64,000 nucleotides of DNA from Opisthorchis felineus (lineage: Eukaryota > Platyhelminthes > Trematoda > Opisthorchiida > Opisthorchiidae). Positions 25,975-36,399 of this stretch are shown here, piece after piece (position 1 is the first letter of the stretch; the number at the start of each line of letters is the position of its first letter). A model generated the notes under the pieces. The model did no database searches, had not been told where the DNA came from, and was given only the letters and a program-made list of their open reading frames with translations. The position numbers were made by a program, and so were the translations under genes. The stretch covers positions 108,341 to 172,340 of the forward strand of contig SJOL01004514.1 in the NCBI GenBank assembly GCA_004794785.1. The letters are read 5' to 3'.

Positions 25975-26455
25975 AATTGGCCACCAAATGAGTGTATTTC
26001 GCTACCTTCGTGCAATTTTGGTTCAAGTGAAACATTACGTTGACGGAAACTCGGGCACTGCGCCTGATGAACCTAATGATCCCCAAGAAGGGCGAAACCT
26101 GTCGCGGGCTGTCAAAGAATTTTCAGTAACCTTATGAGTAGTGTATCACGTCCATACATGTATCGCGAAATATGGAATATCGTAGCAACTGAAGCATGAG
26201 GCGGCCTGACGCAGCACATTCATTTGCTTAAGAACACCATAAACAAAAGATTCAGCTGGGTTCCAAGTTAGTCTCTGGGAAAAAACAAATTTGTTTACAA
26301 AAGAGTGTATTTCGCTAAGTTCGTGTAATTTGGATTCAAGTAGAACGCAACGTTGACGGAGACTCAGTAACTGCACCTACTTGATGAGCCCCAAGTAGAA
26401 CGAAATCGGTTATGGGCTGTCCAGGTGTTTTCAGCAAACTTATGAGTAGTGTATT
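25975..26455 (+). repeat. Ribozyme repeat, dimer
   Basis: Two plus-strand units head to tail, with equivalent ribozyme points about 312 bases apart. The first hammerhead (26060-26115) has an extra GATGA inserted before the core and reads CTAATGAT, so two core positions are lost, while stem II CCCCAAGAAGGGC is perfect. The second (26371-26423) has lost C3 (TTGATGA) and the stem II pairing. Between them lies a full body with CGCGAAATATGGAATATC, CTGAAGCATGAGGCGGCC, TTCAGCTGGGTTCCAAG and GAGTGTATTTCGCTAAGTTC. This is one of the two best tandem examples. Confidence 0.8.
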
Positions 26456-28981
26456 ACCTCTAGTCTATCACATTTGCAGGACCAGTTTGGTGAGTATAAA
26501 TGCCATTCACAGAGTGACGTTAAAAGGTCATCTTCGACGGCAAGTGAGCGGGTATGGCTTAGGCAGTCGTCCTTTTATTTTTGCCCTTCATATTCCACGC
26601 AAACTTCAGAGATCCTAAGGACTTCAGCGTCGTTATGACATAATCTGTGAATACATACATGCTGACAGAGTCTTTTCCCAGCTGCTGCATTCAAAGGGTT
26701 ATTCGGAACATCCGCCGTTAGTCACAGTTCGTCTTCCTTAATTTGGCTACCGCCAAACTGTACCAAGCGTCTGTGTTCTCGTTCAAGTATGAACAACCTC
26801 TGCTCCCGTTGATATTCACGATTAGTTTTATACATCCGTCCTTGCGTGACGACATGGGTGACGTACATTCAAAGGTCCGTCGGCTGGAGTTTCCCTCAGA
26901 TGGTGATCCAAAGTATACATACCTGCCCCATATAATCTCTTTAGTTCCTGCTTATTATTGGACAAGAGCCTTCGAATGCTTCACGAAACACCTCCTTCCA
27001 AAATGCCTCTTCCACTTATCTCGTTGAAATTTTGGTAGATGAACATCTCTAGTAGCATTCTTGGTAGACAAATTCACAGTTCCTCTGTTCTATTAAAGTT
27101 GGAGTAGCAAAATCATCTTTTCAAGGCCAGTACTGGAAAGCATTTGTACACAATAATCCAGGCCTTGGTTCTGCCAGAGCGAGATTGTATCAAAGCTGGA
27201 TTTAATTCATTGCTCCTCTATGTACACGTGACCTATTCCAAATTTGGTGGCGTCCTTGTATACGTTATTAAACATTTCTACTCTCTCGCAAATTCGTTGA
27301 AGCCTTAATCGGAATCTTAGCCAGCAGTGATCGATAGAGGAACACTATTTGTTTGTCAGGATACCAGGAATATTAGCATTTTGTTAGTGTCTGCTAAGTT
27401 TAGGTGTGTGCGTGAGCTCCAAGTAGGCTCAAGTCGCTCTGATTCCATCGGTGACCTATCCTTATCCGAAAAACCGAGCTGAAGATCAAATTCACTAGTG
27501 GCTGAACCATAATACAAGTTAATGTAATAACGACCAATTGGCATTGTCTATTGTGTCTGTCTTGGAATAATGACAAGCACAGTTTTGCTGAATTTATTAT
27601 TGAAAGTGCAATCAAAGTGCAATCGCTCAATCAAGAACAAACTTAGGTAGATACCTTCGTGAAATCAGGAAGCCATTTCTCATGTTGCGCACTAACTTGG
27701 ACAAGGTAAATTACTAATAGATTATGAGGATTTTAGGCCTATTCCCATCCAAATTCGCTTGGATCTACCGCTATGGCTGAACTTTGTATCCTGGTTCAAA
27801 GCATCCGCTTGCATTTCATTAGACAGAAGGCCAACAGACGTTATTGACAGAACCTTGCCTGAAGTATTCCTTTCCTCACAAACAGTGACAACCGGCATAC
27901 AGCACTCAAGGAAGACATACGCTGCGGAAATTTATGATATATCAGTTCCTTGATTTATAAGGCGGCGGAATTCAGTATACTGCTCAACAATAATTCAACA
28001 ATGAGCTGCGTGTGGGTGGTGAAATACGTGTTCAAACGTTAAATATTCAAAAGCAAGCGTTTATTTTAATTTGAGGAAATGAATTCGCACCGCTGGACTA
28101 CTTCCTTGAAGTAGTTAACATGGGTTTGCAAACAATATTTTGCGCTTGATTCATCATGAAGTAACTGACAACCAAATGCGTGTTAGGTGATTGCTTCAAA
28201 TGTACATAATGTGGACATTGCGAAAAAAACGCGGAATCACGAAAAAGGTGTCGAACATCCTCTAAAGAGGGTGTTCCATTTGAAATAACTGTCCCTCTGG
28301 CGTGTGTTAGAACTGCCACACATGATCCAAATCGTTATTGCTGAGTTGACTTCAGCCTACTAATGAGTAGTAACGAATTGAACAACATAAAAGCGCTCAA
28401 CGAGACCTTACCCCGGCAAAATGATATTAAGCCCTTGCTTCATTCCCCCCATATCCTCAGTCGAATTTACCACTCGTGCTCAAGTTCCTGTCCGAAAGCT
28501 TTCCAGTTTCTGTTGTTGGTGGGAGTTTGTGCCAGTTACAGTGCAGTCGATTATGGAGGTTTAGTCCTCTTACTCAGAAGATCGCTTACACATGGGAATC
28601 CAGATGGACTTAGTGACAGTAGGCGTTAAAAGATGACGTTTCAAAAACTGACAACATTGGTGACATCCCATAAATTGTTCAGCTTGAGTGTGACATACAT
28701 GTGAACTGGTGAATAAACGCTCCATTTTCTGCCTCCAATGTTAATCGGAAAATGGTCGTGTAGAAACTGTTGTTTTGTCCACACTTGCGCTAAGGTTTTC
28801 CTAAAAAACAATGAAAAAGAATCAAACTACTTCATGAGGAAACATGAATATGTGTGAAATCACTTTCTAAACATCTGTTGAGTCACCTGAATATGTAGCA
28901 GAATATTTTTGTTATGGTCAAAATTCAAATTTGTACTGCATATCTTTCGTTGCACTCCCAAACCGCACATATTATCAATGT
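26456..28981. other. No recognisable feature
   Basis: Open frames at 26743-27027 and 28363-28629 (plus strand) are of protein-like length but lack motifs and firm splice sites. Nothing else is seen. Confidence 0.35.
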
Positions 28982-30939
28982 GGTTTACAAGTTGATGAGG
29001 TTAAGCAACAAGCCAAGAAGACAAAGAGGGCATTTTGACCCATCTGTTATAAGTGTATATTACTTGTGCACCAAGATACCTTGTGTTCCGGTCTTGTGGG
29101 CCTATTACCGGTTTCCTTGATATGGGACCAGTATCCCTTTTGGAATGTGACAGACTTTTCCACACTGTCATAACAGCAGGTTGATATCCTGACCGTTCGT
29201 TTTACTCAGAACCCAGAAACTCGATCGATCGGAACTTGTTGGTAAGCGGTGTGTGGGTAGAGGCCTCAACAGAATCTTGTGGGTCAAGATGTACATTTCG
29301 GTATCCTATTGTACCCTAGCGTGTTATTTTATCCCGTGACTAAAAATCGACCCAAGTGTAGAACTCTGATTGACCTTGGGTACAAATTTTCACTGTCCAA
29401 TTTACATTCACCACTGCCAAAATCGCTAGTTTAACTTGGTATAAAAGGAACTGGTGTGGTGCGCTACGTGAAGTTTTTGGGTAACAGCTTTCGCGAACTG
29501 CATCTATTTTCCTAAAAGCATGAAATGTATATCGTGAGAGATGCCAGAAGTTCCCATAAAATGTCTGCCTCATTTCACGGAGTTGAAACGTACACTTTCA
29601 AATAGTTAAACTACGACTTTACGTATTTTCCAATTTCACAACAAGCCCGTAGTTTGCCCAAATCCTCTTATCCCTAAACCTGGCAAAACTCTTCCTCAAC
29701 TTACGAATTTCGCTCCCATTTGCCTAGAAACTTGGTTCTGACAGCAGACCCTACTGCATCTGGCTGAATCTCTCATGTATGATAAGCTATCAAAGAGTTT
29801 TCAGAGACCTTAAGAGTAATCTCTTATGTCTATAGAACTTTGTCAACTGGGCAAGCAGAGTGGGTGTTTAGTAGCGATTCCCGTTTTTATGTATTGCACA
29901 TGATCCGAATAACGCAGTTGATTTTGATCAGGATTCAACTGAACGCTATATATATATATATATATATATATATAGCGTTCAGTTGAATCCTGATCAAAAT
30001 CAACTGCGTTATTCGGATCATGTGCAATACATAAAAACGGGAATCGCTACTAAACACCCACTCTGCTTGCCCAGTTGACAAAGTTCTATAGACATAAGAG
30101 ATTACTCTTAAGGTCTCTGAAAACTCTTTGATAGCTTATCATACATGAGAGATTCAGCCAGATGCAGTAGGGTCTGCTGTCAGAACCAAGTTTCTAGGCA
30201 AATGGGAGCGAAATTCGTAAGTTGAGGAAGAGTTTTGCCAGGTTTAGGGATAAGAGGATTTGGGCAAACTACGGGCTTGTTGTGAAATTGGAAAATACGT
30301 AAAGTCGTAGTTTAACTATTTGAAAGTGTACGTTTCAACTCCGTGAAATGAGGCAGACATTTTATGGGAACTTCTGGCATCTCTCACGATATACATTTCA
30401 TGCTTTTAGGAGAATAGATGCAGTTCGCGAAAGCTGTTACCCAAAAACTTCACGTAGCGCACCACACCAGTTCCTTTTATACCAAGTTAAACTAGCGATT
30501 TTGGCAGTGGTGAATGTAAATTGGACAGTGAAAATTTGTACCCAAGGTCAATCAGAGTTCTACACTTGGGTCGATTTTTAGTCACGGGATAAAATAACAC
30601 GCTAGGGTACAATAGGATACCGAAATGTACATCTTGACCCACAAGATTCTGTTGAGGCCTCTACCCACACACCGCTTACCAACAAGTTCCGATCGATCGA
30701 GTTTCTGGGTTCTGAGTAAAACGAACGGTCAGGATATCAACCTGCTGTTATGACAGTGTGGAAAAGTCTGTCACATTCCAAAAGGGATACTGGTCCCATA
30801 TCAAGGAAACCGGTAATAGGCCCACAAGACCAGAACACAAGGTATCTTGGTGCACAAGTAATATACACTTATAACAGATGGGTCAGAATGCCCTCTTTGC
30901 CTTCTTGGCTTGTTGCTTAACCTCATCAACTTGTAAACC
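28982..30939. repeat. 1,958-bp near-perfect palindrome
   Basis: Two 979-base arms are reverse complements with no indels and only four mismatches (left-arm positions 29021, 29035, 29089, 29509, all transitions). The centre is at 29960.5 inside a TA tract flanked by GAACGC and GCGTTC. The right arm stops exactly at the ambiguous base 30940. Each arm carries the same 77-codon open frame (29340-29573 minus, 30348-30581 plus), differing by one Lys/Arg. That frame is simply duplicated anonymous DNA, not a recognised gene. The arms are either a recent inverted duplication or an assembly fold-back. Confidence 0.95.
29947..29974. repeat. TA microsatellite at the palindrome centre
   Basis: Pure TA dinucleotide tract of about 28 bases forming the exact axis of the large palindrome. 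Confidence 0.95.
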
Positions 30940-31109
30940 NCATATTTTGGATGTTAGCTAGGGAGTTTTCATGACTAGTGTGGGTGAACAGCTGCTAACA
31001 CCTATGAGCTATGGCAGAACCTAAGGGCATCTGGACCAGGTAACTTGCTGCTTCATCTGGTTCACCTGGTGACAACCGCACACTCTCACCTGTCAACCCA
31101 ACTTAACTA

Positions 31110-31312
31110 AACTGGGCTACAGGTTAGTCTCTAGCAAAACCAAAGTTTGTTTGCAAATGAGTGTCTTTCGCTAATTTAGTGCAATTTGGGTTCAAGTTAA
31201 CATAAAGTTGTCGGAAACTCGGGGACTGCGCCTACCTGATTAGCCGCAATAAGGGCGAAACCGGTCGTGGGCTGTCGAAGATTTATCAGCAACCTGATGA
31301 GTAGTGTATTAG
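31110..31312 (+). repeat. Ribozyme repeat with U8 hammerhead
   Basis: The plus-strand body (CTGGGCTACAGGTTAGTCTC, GTTTGCAAATGAGTGTCTTT, GTGCAATTTGGGTTCAAGTT) leads into a hammerhead at 31230-31272. Stem I is well paired (GCCTAC with GTGGGC), and GAAA, ACCGGT and cleavage base C are intact. The catalytic strand reads CTGATTA, so G8 is U. Stem II is slightly damaged (GCCGCAATAAGGGC). It is predicted inactive through the single key change. Confidence 0.85.
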
Positions 31313-31314
31313 GT

Positions 31315-32425
31315 ACTCTATATGCTCATAAGTTCTACGTCTCCTATTCCATTTGAGCTTGAAGTGATGGTTATTTTCTCTGCCTCGCTCATGGGTCGCT
31401 GTATTGTGAATCGCGGCTGGCGTCATTAAACTCAAATTTTTGAGGGGTCAATTTAAGTCACGTGTTCAGCACAGTTCTCTCCATTTGATGGGCCTCTGGT
31501 ATTCAGCTGCGAATCACGGCAGTTCCGTTATTCTCCTCTAGTGCTCACCAATTCTGATGTGCAGTTCAGTTTTGGTTAGTCTTATGTTAATGTGCACTTG
31601 TTATGCCTAGTTTTATCTGCCAGGTTCCTAGTTCTTTCAACCGATAGTTGATGATTCGTTACGCCGGCACTAAGCACGGCTTCTCCCGGCTTGGTAAGTT
31701 ATTCTCATAGTACCTGTGTTCAGAACCCTTCAAGAAAGCCCAGCTTCATGTAGAATGACTGCTGTTTCCATCTATTCCATGCTTGGCGTTGGTACAGAGG
31801 TGAATTGAGGCCTGGTTATGCTTACTGGGTATCCGCTTTCTGGAAGCCTGCTTTTAACCTCACTTTGGGCTTCCACGTGGTCTTTTCCATGCTCAGTGGA
31901 GTCGACTAAACGCTGATGAGGCAATACTAGCGAAGACCTCTTTTGGATATGCTGATGAGATGTTTCGGATAGCACCTGTATCGTCTTTCTTAGTTTCCCC
32001 TTCATTTATATGTGCCGTGCAATCCGACGAGGCTAACATTCTCAAACTGGAGTCTATCACTATGCTAAACTTTGTATGTGATCAGAGCATTGAGATGCTG
32101 GTTGAAAAGGTTGGAAACAGTACACCTAATCAAAACCTGAAGCCAAAAATCTCTTGGTGAGATTCATACGCCGTCAAAGTTTCATTGTAGAATTCTTCCG
32201 TATAAATATGACCCAAAAACACTATGGATCTTCTATTATTCAGTTTCGTCATTAGTAACACCATGAAAGCATTTTCATTGCTTCCGATGAATACCGGTAA
32301 ATTATTACGCAAAACGGGAAGGTTTTTCACTTCGACCTAATTAGTGAACACACGGTGAACTCGCAATCCGACAGGTTTTTTCGTCTTACTTGCGTGCGTT
32401 TCCTCCATTAGGCGCTGTCTTATCT
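31315..32425. other. Unrecognised sequence
   Basis: Short open frames on both strands (for example 31772-32005 minus) have no clear domain. Possibly old mobile-element DNA, but no motif supports a family. Confidence 0.3.

Positions 32426-32429
<4 letters not shown>

Positions 32430-32476
<47 letters not shown>
32430..32476. repeat. AT microsatellite
   Basis: Uninterrupted AT dinucleotide tract of about 47 bases. Confidence 0.95.
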
Positions 32477-32478
<2 letters not shown>

Positions 32479-32894
32479 GGTCCGCGCAGCTCAATGCTAT
32501 TTCATTTTCGAAGCTCCGGGCTTGAGTCTCTGCATATACGTTGTTTCGTCAGTAAAAGAAGTTAAAAAGTCGCTTTTGAAGGTATGTATTTTTCATTAAC
32601 GTCTATCCTATTTTACTTAGAGAAAAAGCTGTGTACGCAACGCTCAATATGTGCGGTTGTGAGAAGGCAAAAAAATTAGCAAAAATCTTAAAAAGCCTGA
32701 CGGACCTAAGGCAATTTGCAAACGGAACTCTTCAACACCACTTAGCGGGCTGGGAGATGTTGATTTGAGCTATGCACTTCACTTGTCCAAATAAAGAGGT
32801 ATTGGACAGAATTGCCTACTCCTTCAGAAATTTAGGCGATCACAAACCATTGTAAAAAGGAGAAGTAACGTCACTAGACGGCTTTCCTGTAAAA

Positions 32895-33554
32895 NNNNNN
32901 NNNNNNNNNNNNNNNNNNNNNNNNNNNNNNNNNNNNNNNNNNNNNNNNNNNNNNNNNNNNNNNNNNNNNNNNNNNNNNNNNNNNNNNNNNNNNNNNNNNN
33001 NNNNNNNNNNNNNNNNNNNNNNNNNNNNNNNNNNNNNNNNNNNNNNNNNNNNNNNNNNNNNNNNNNNNNNNNNNNNNNNNNNNNNNNNNNNNNNNNNNNN
33101 NNNNNNNNNNNNNNNNNNNNNNNNNNNNNNNNNNNNNNNNNNNNNNNNNNNNNNNNNNNNNNNNNNNNNNNNNNNNNNNNNNNNNNNNNNNNNNNNNNNN
33201 NNNNNNNNNNNNNNNNNNNNNNNNNNNNNNNNNNNNNNNNNNNNNNNNNNNNNNNNNNNNNNNNNNNNNNNNNNNNNNNNNNNNNNNNNNNNNNNNNNNN
33301 NNNNNNNNNNNNNNNNNNNNNNNNNNNNNNNNNNNNNNNNNNNNNNNNNNNNNNNNNNNNNNNNNNNNNNNNNNNNNNNNNNNNNNNNNNNNNNNNNNNN
33401 NNNNNNNNNNNNNNNNNNNNNNNNNNNNNNNNNNNNNNNNNNNNNNNNNNNNNNNNNNNNNNNNNNNNNNNNNNNNNNNNNNNNNNNNNNNNNNNNNNNN
33501 NNNNNNNNNNNNNNNNNNNNNNNNNNNNNNNNNNNNNNNNNNNNNNNNNNNNNN
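32895..33554. other. Assembly gap
   Basis: 660 consecutive N. The right edge abuts another TA tract (33555-33573), suggesting the gap arose at a microsatellite. Confidence 1.
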
Positions 33555-33573
33555 TATATATATATATATATAT
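33555..33573. repeat. TA microsatellite at gap edge
   Basis: TA dinucleotide tract starting at the last N, so its true length is unknown. Confidence 0.9.
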
Positions 33574-33671
33574 GTATAAACATGTGAGGAATCAACATCT
33601 GCGGAACACATCATATTGCCACCCACTGCCGCACAGTCACTGCTGAGTAAGCCCTGTTTATTTCCTTACAG

Positions 33672-33795
33672 TTGCAGAAGATTTTCCACCAATGTGAAAG
33701 CATCAAAGCGGGTTTCAGACTCTATTTCTTGGTGGATCGTCTAATAGTCGTTGGTCCAGGGGAGTTTGCTAAACAATGGTTCCGAACCAACAGCG
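33672..33795 (+). CDS. Internal exon, family unknown
   Basis: A strong acceptor (TTTATTTCCTTACAG) and a strong donor (GTAAGA) bracket 124 bases that are open in only one of three frames. The peptide starts LQKIFHQCESIKAGFRLYFL and continues VDRLIVVGPGEFAKQWFRTN. The exon begins at a codon boundary and ends with one leftover base. I do not recognise the family. It cannot directly follow the exon ending at 20730, which leaves one base, so if both belong to one plus-strand gene other exons must lie between, perhaps in the nearby 660-base gap. Splice quality makes the exon itself believable. Confidence 0.6.
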
Positions 33796-34434
33796 GTAAG
33801 AACCTGTCAGTTTCGGCTACTTGCGTGAGCAACATCATTTCCGGAAACCGACGATCATTATGGGAATTATGTTTTTCGATCTGGACGATTTTTCTATTAC
33901 TTTGCTTGGTGTTGCAAACAATGGAGTTGTTCCATCGAGAAAAACACAATGAATTTGGGTAAGATAGTTGTATCATAACCGTCGTCACGTCAAATGAGAT
34001 GATTCTATGGCATTCCACGGAAGTAAGTTTCCCTGTGCTACACCGTGGTAGGCAAGCTCAGAAAGCGAGCTGGAGCTCTAAATAGGAGAAGAGCTGTTCA
34101 CCTGGGTTGTTAGAACGTCCGCGCCTTGCTGACTGATTAGTCAGTGAAGAAATACATGCAATTTTACTGACTAGGAGTCGTGTGCTTCCCTGGGACCAAA
34201 CTACTCAACGTAGGCATCCCTGCAACGGGAATAGACAGCTACTAATTGTTCTAATTCAGTGGTTCAGTGGACCGATTGGGTCTGGACGGTATCAACTTTT
34301 CCTTCAGCTACCAGTTTTGCAGTGCCATCATGTCCTGGTACTACGTCCTAAATGAAACTGCGGTAGCTCAGTCTGGGAGGACGTCGATGTGAAAGTACCA
34401 GTTGTAGTTAAAGTTTTACAATCAGTTGTAAGGT

Positions 34435-34798
34435 ATGATAGACATGTTACCTAAATGCGATACGCTTTTAATCGCCGACTACTGGAATGTTGTTGTAGGT
34501 AGATCGGAGGGTTTCACTCGTCATATCCTGGAACTGCGATATGATGACGCTGTCAGTTTCACTGCATTCGATCATCGAGTCATCGCCAGTACTCGCTTCC
34601 AGTGCCCTAAAAGGGCATTGTCTATGGTGGTGTCGGAGTAAACCTCAACCTGGCTATTTTCTGCTACGTCCTTGGTGGTACAAGCATGTGGTGGAAGAAT
34701 CCGAATTAGAAGCTTGTCGGTCGAATCGAGGAGCCAACACGGTGAACACAGAATACACTGTCGTGCGAGCCAGGTTCAAGGTTACCTTGCTGAGTTAA
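34435..34798 (+). pseudogene. RTE-like LINE endonuclease fragment
   Basis: The frame at 34435 reads KCDTLLIADYWNVVVGRSEG and then VIASTRFQCPKRALSMVVSE. This follows the end of the AP-endonuclease domain of RTE-type retrotransposons (the pattern of a GDxNAxVG motif, then STxFxHxxRHxxTW). The overlapping second frame (34541-34798) ends CRSNRGANTVNTEYTVVRAR, matching the DCRSxRGxxxxSDHxLVRxRF end of the domain. The switch of frame shows a frameshift near 34600-34640. The catalytic Asp-x-Asn is degraded (DYWN in place of GDxN), so this is a dead copy. The 5' part from about 34090 may belong to it but is too decayed to assign. Confidence 0.6.
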
Positions 34799-34859
34799 AG
34801 AAAATTCACCTTTAAAACGTAGCAGATTCCTTTCACTAAATCTCAGACACACCCAAACA

Positions 34860-35340
34860 AACTTCTATGAAAACTAACAGTCAACTCTTTGTTTCATTCT
34901 GGAAATGTATTTGTCCTGGCCAGTGACCAGTGGTTCCTGTTGGATTATCTGGTAAACCAGTCTGGGAAGATTGCTTTTGCTACACAATGCATAGACCGGC
35001 TACAGCAAGAGAATACGCATCATTAAACTGACATTCTGGAAGCTACTCAGCAAGAAAGCTAACTTCCGTAATGTCAGAAGCAAAGGAACTGCACCTGTCT
35101 GAAAGGACCGTGTTTCACACTTGTCGAATAAGGCTGCTAGTATATAAAAGCTATAATAGCTCACTCAGGGTATAATCGTCGGAATTGTGGAAACTAACAA
35201 AATCCATAGGAATTAACTGCGCGCTGTCTTGTCATGTGTACCTTTTATAGCTTTTCAAAAATAGGGACACTACAAGAGAGGGAGTAATTCCTACCTGGGT
35301 TCATAAAAGAGGTGAAAATTGTCGATAAACAGTTCTGTAT
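34860..35340. other. No recognisable feature
   Basis: Lies between the LINE endonuclease fragment and a ribozyme repeat. It may be decayed LINE coding sequence but no motif was found. Confidence 0.3.
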
Positions 35341-35344
35341 TCTT

Positions 35345-35500
35345 CGTACTGGACTATTCATAAGGTTGCTGAAAATTCTTCGACAGCCCACGACCGGTTG
35401 AGCCCTTCTTGGGGCTCATCAGGTAGGCGCAGTCCCCGAGTTTCCGTCAACGTAATTTTTTCGATGAACCCAAATTGAACAGATATCGACAATCGATGAA
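35345..35500 (-). repeat. Ribozyme repeat with broken GAAA strand
   Basis: Minus-strand unit end with a hammerhead at about 35381-35440. Stem I, CTGATGA, stem II (CCCCAAGAAGGG) and ACCGGTC with cleavage base C match the family consensus, but the universal GAAA reads TCAA. It is otherwise one of the closest copies to consensus. It lies between the two LINE fragments. Confidence 0.85.
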
Positions 35501-35929
35501 AAGTTCTGTATTCTGTTTCTGTACTCCTTGGCAAAACTAAAGAGATTCTGCACCGGATGATTCGGTGTGGACAAGATGTTCATCTCAAGTTGACTCCGGA
35601 GTGTCATGCCGAATTCAAATTTCATTGGCTTTTGCACAGGAAGCTAGGCTATCCCTACGTAGTATCTTCATTGCTAGTTATGTTTCAGCTGGTCTCACTG
35701 CTCTCGTCGGTGCTTTCTATTAACCCACAAAGGCTAGACCTTGAGTTCATGTTGGTTCCGCTTCCGGTGCAAAACAAGTACGTTATCAGGTTGCCCAATT
35801 ACGCAACCAATTTGGTAATCTGCAACGCAAGACTTACAACCTTCATTTGATCAAGTCCGTCATTGATCAAGACCAGTGAGAAAGAACTTCTCCAAGCAGT
35901 CAAATTAAGAACCATTTGCATGGAACATA

Positions 35930-36360
35930 GTGGAGTTGAACGCACAGCTGAATTTCAGCATCATGCACAGAAGAAGAGATGGGTGTTCGTACGGATACCG
36001 CGAATCAGGCTTTTGTGAAACTTATGAGGACATTATTGGGAAAAGCTGAAATCAGCCTAATTGTTCGTGTATTTCAAGCGACAGTTCGCCCAGTCCTCGC
36101 TAAATGTGACCGGTTCCGGCAAAAAACATAAGCAAAGCAGCGGTTTTTATCAGTGTTGTCCAAAACGCATTTTGGAGATTTGATGACCTGACGAAGAATC
36201 TATGCAGCCTTATCATCCGACTCCCCGGGGAAAATAATGCGGCAGCGATAATCTCAGAGGTCTGATCACGTTCCCGAAAATCCGAAAGCGAATTCTGAGA
36301 TTTCGCGCTGGCCTCTTCGCCATACCTTGGTGGCGATGCCACCTTGGGTGGAGCAGCTAA
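35930..36360 (+). pseudogene. RTE-like LINE, C-terminal part of reverse transcriptase
   Basis: One frame reads EEMGVRTDTANQAFVKLMRT followed by LLGKAEISLIVRVFQATVRP and VLAKC. This matches the region after the RT palm in RTE-type LINEs (the pattern ARxAFxxLRHLWxxxxISLxxKGRVYxAxVRxVLLYG). A stop follows soon after. A later frame, near 36290-36340, gives ILRFRAGLFAIPWWRC, in the place of the usual RWLGHVLRMPxHRLP. Multiple frame breaks mark it as a pseudogene. With the endonuclease piece 1.2 kb upstream on the same strand it could be one element with its middle deleted or invaded. Confidence 0.5.
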
Positions 36361-36399
36361 GAACCTGGACTGGTATCACCAAATTAAATCTGGAGGAAT

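Noticed and set aside
29340..30581. Two nearly identical 77-codon open frames on opposite strands.
   Set aside because: They are mirror copies produced by the palindrome, not a duplicated gene. The peptide has no known motif.
30790..30830. GGAAACCGGTAATAGGCCC in the palindrome's right arm (and its mirror near 29100), resembling the ribozyme segment at 6701-6720.
   Set aside because: No CTGATGA-like strand or stem II is recognisable next to it. Too little remains to call a hammerhead.
32390..32599. Open frame with a long Tyr-Ile repeat.
   Set aside because: It is translation of the AT microsatellite.
32840..33626. Apparent 250-codon open frames on the minus strand.
   Set aside because: They are produced by reading through the 660-base run of N.
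34365..34400. GCGGTAGCTCAGTCTGGGAG, a box-A-like tRNA start.
   Set aside because: No box B at the right distance and no cloverleaf.
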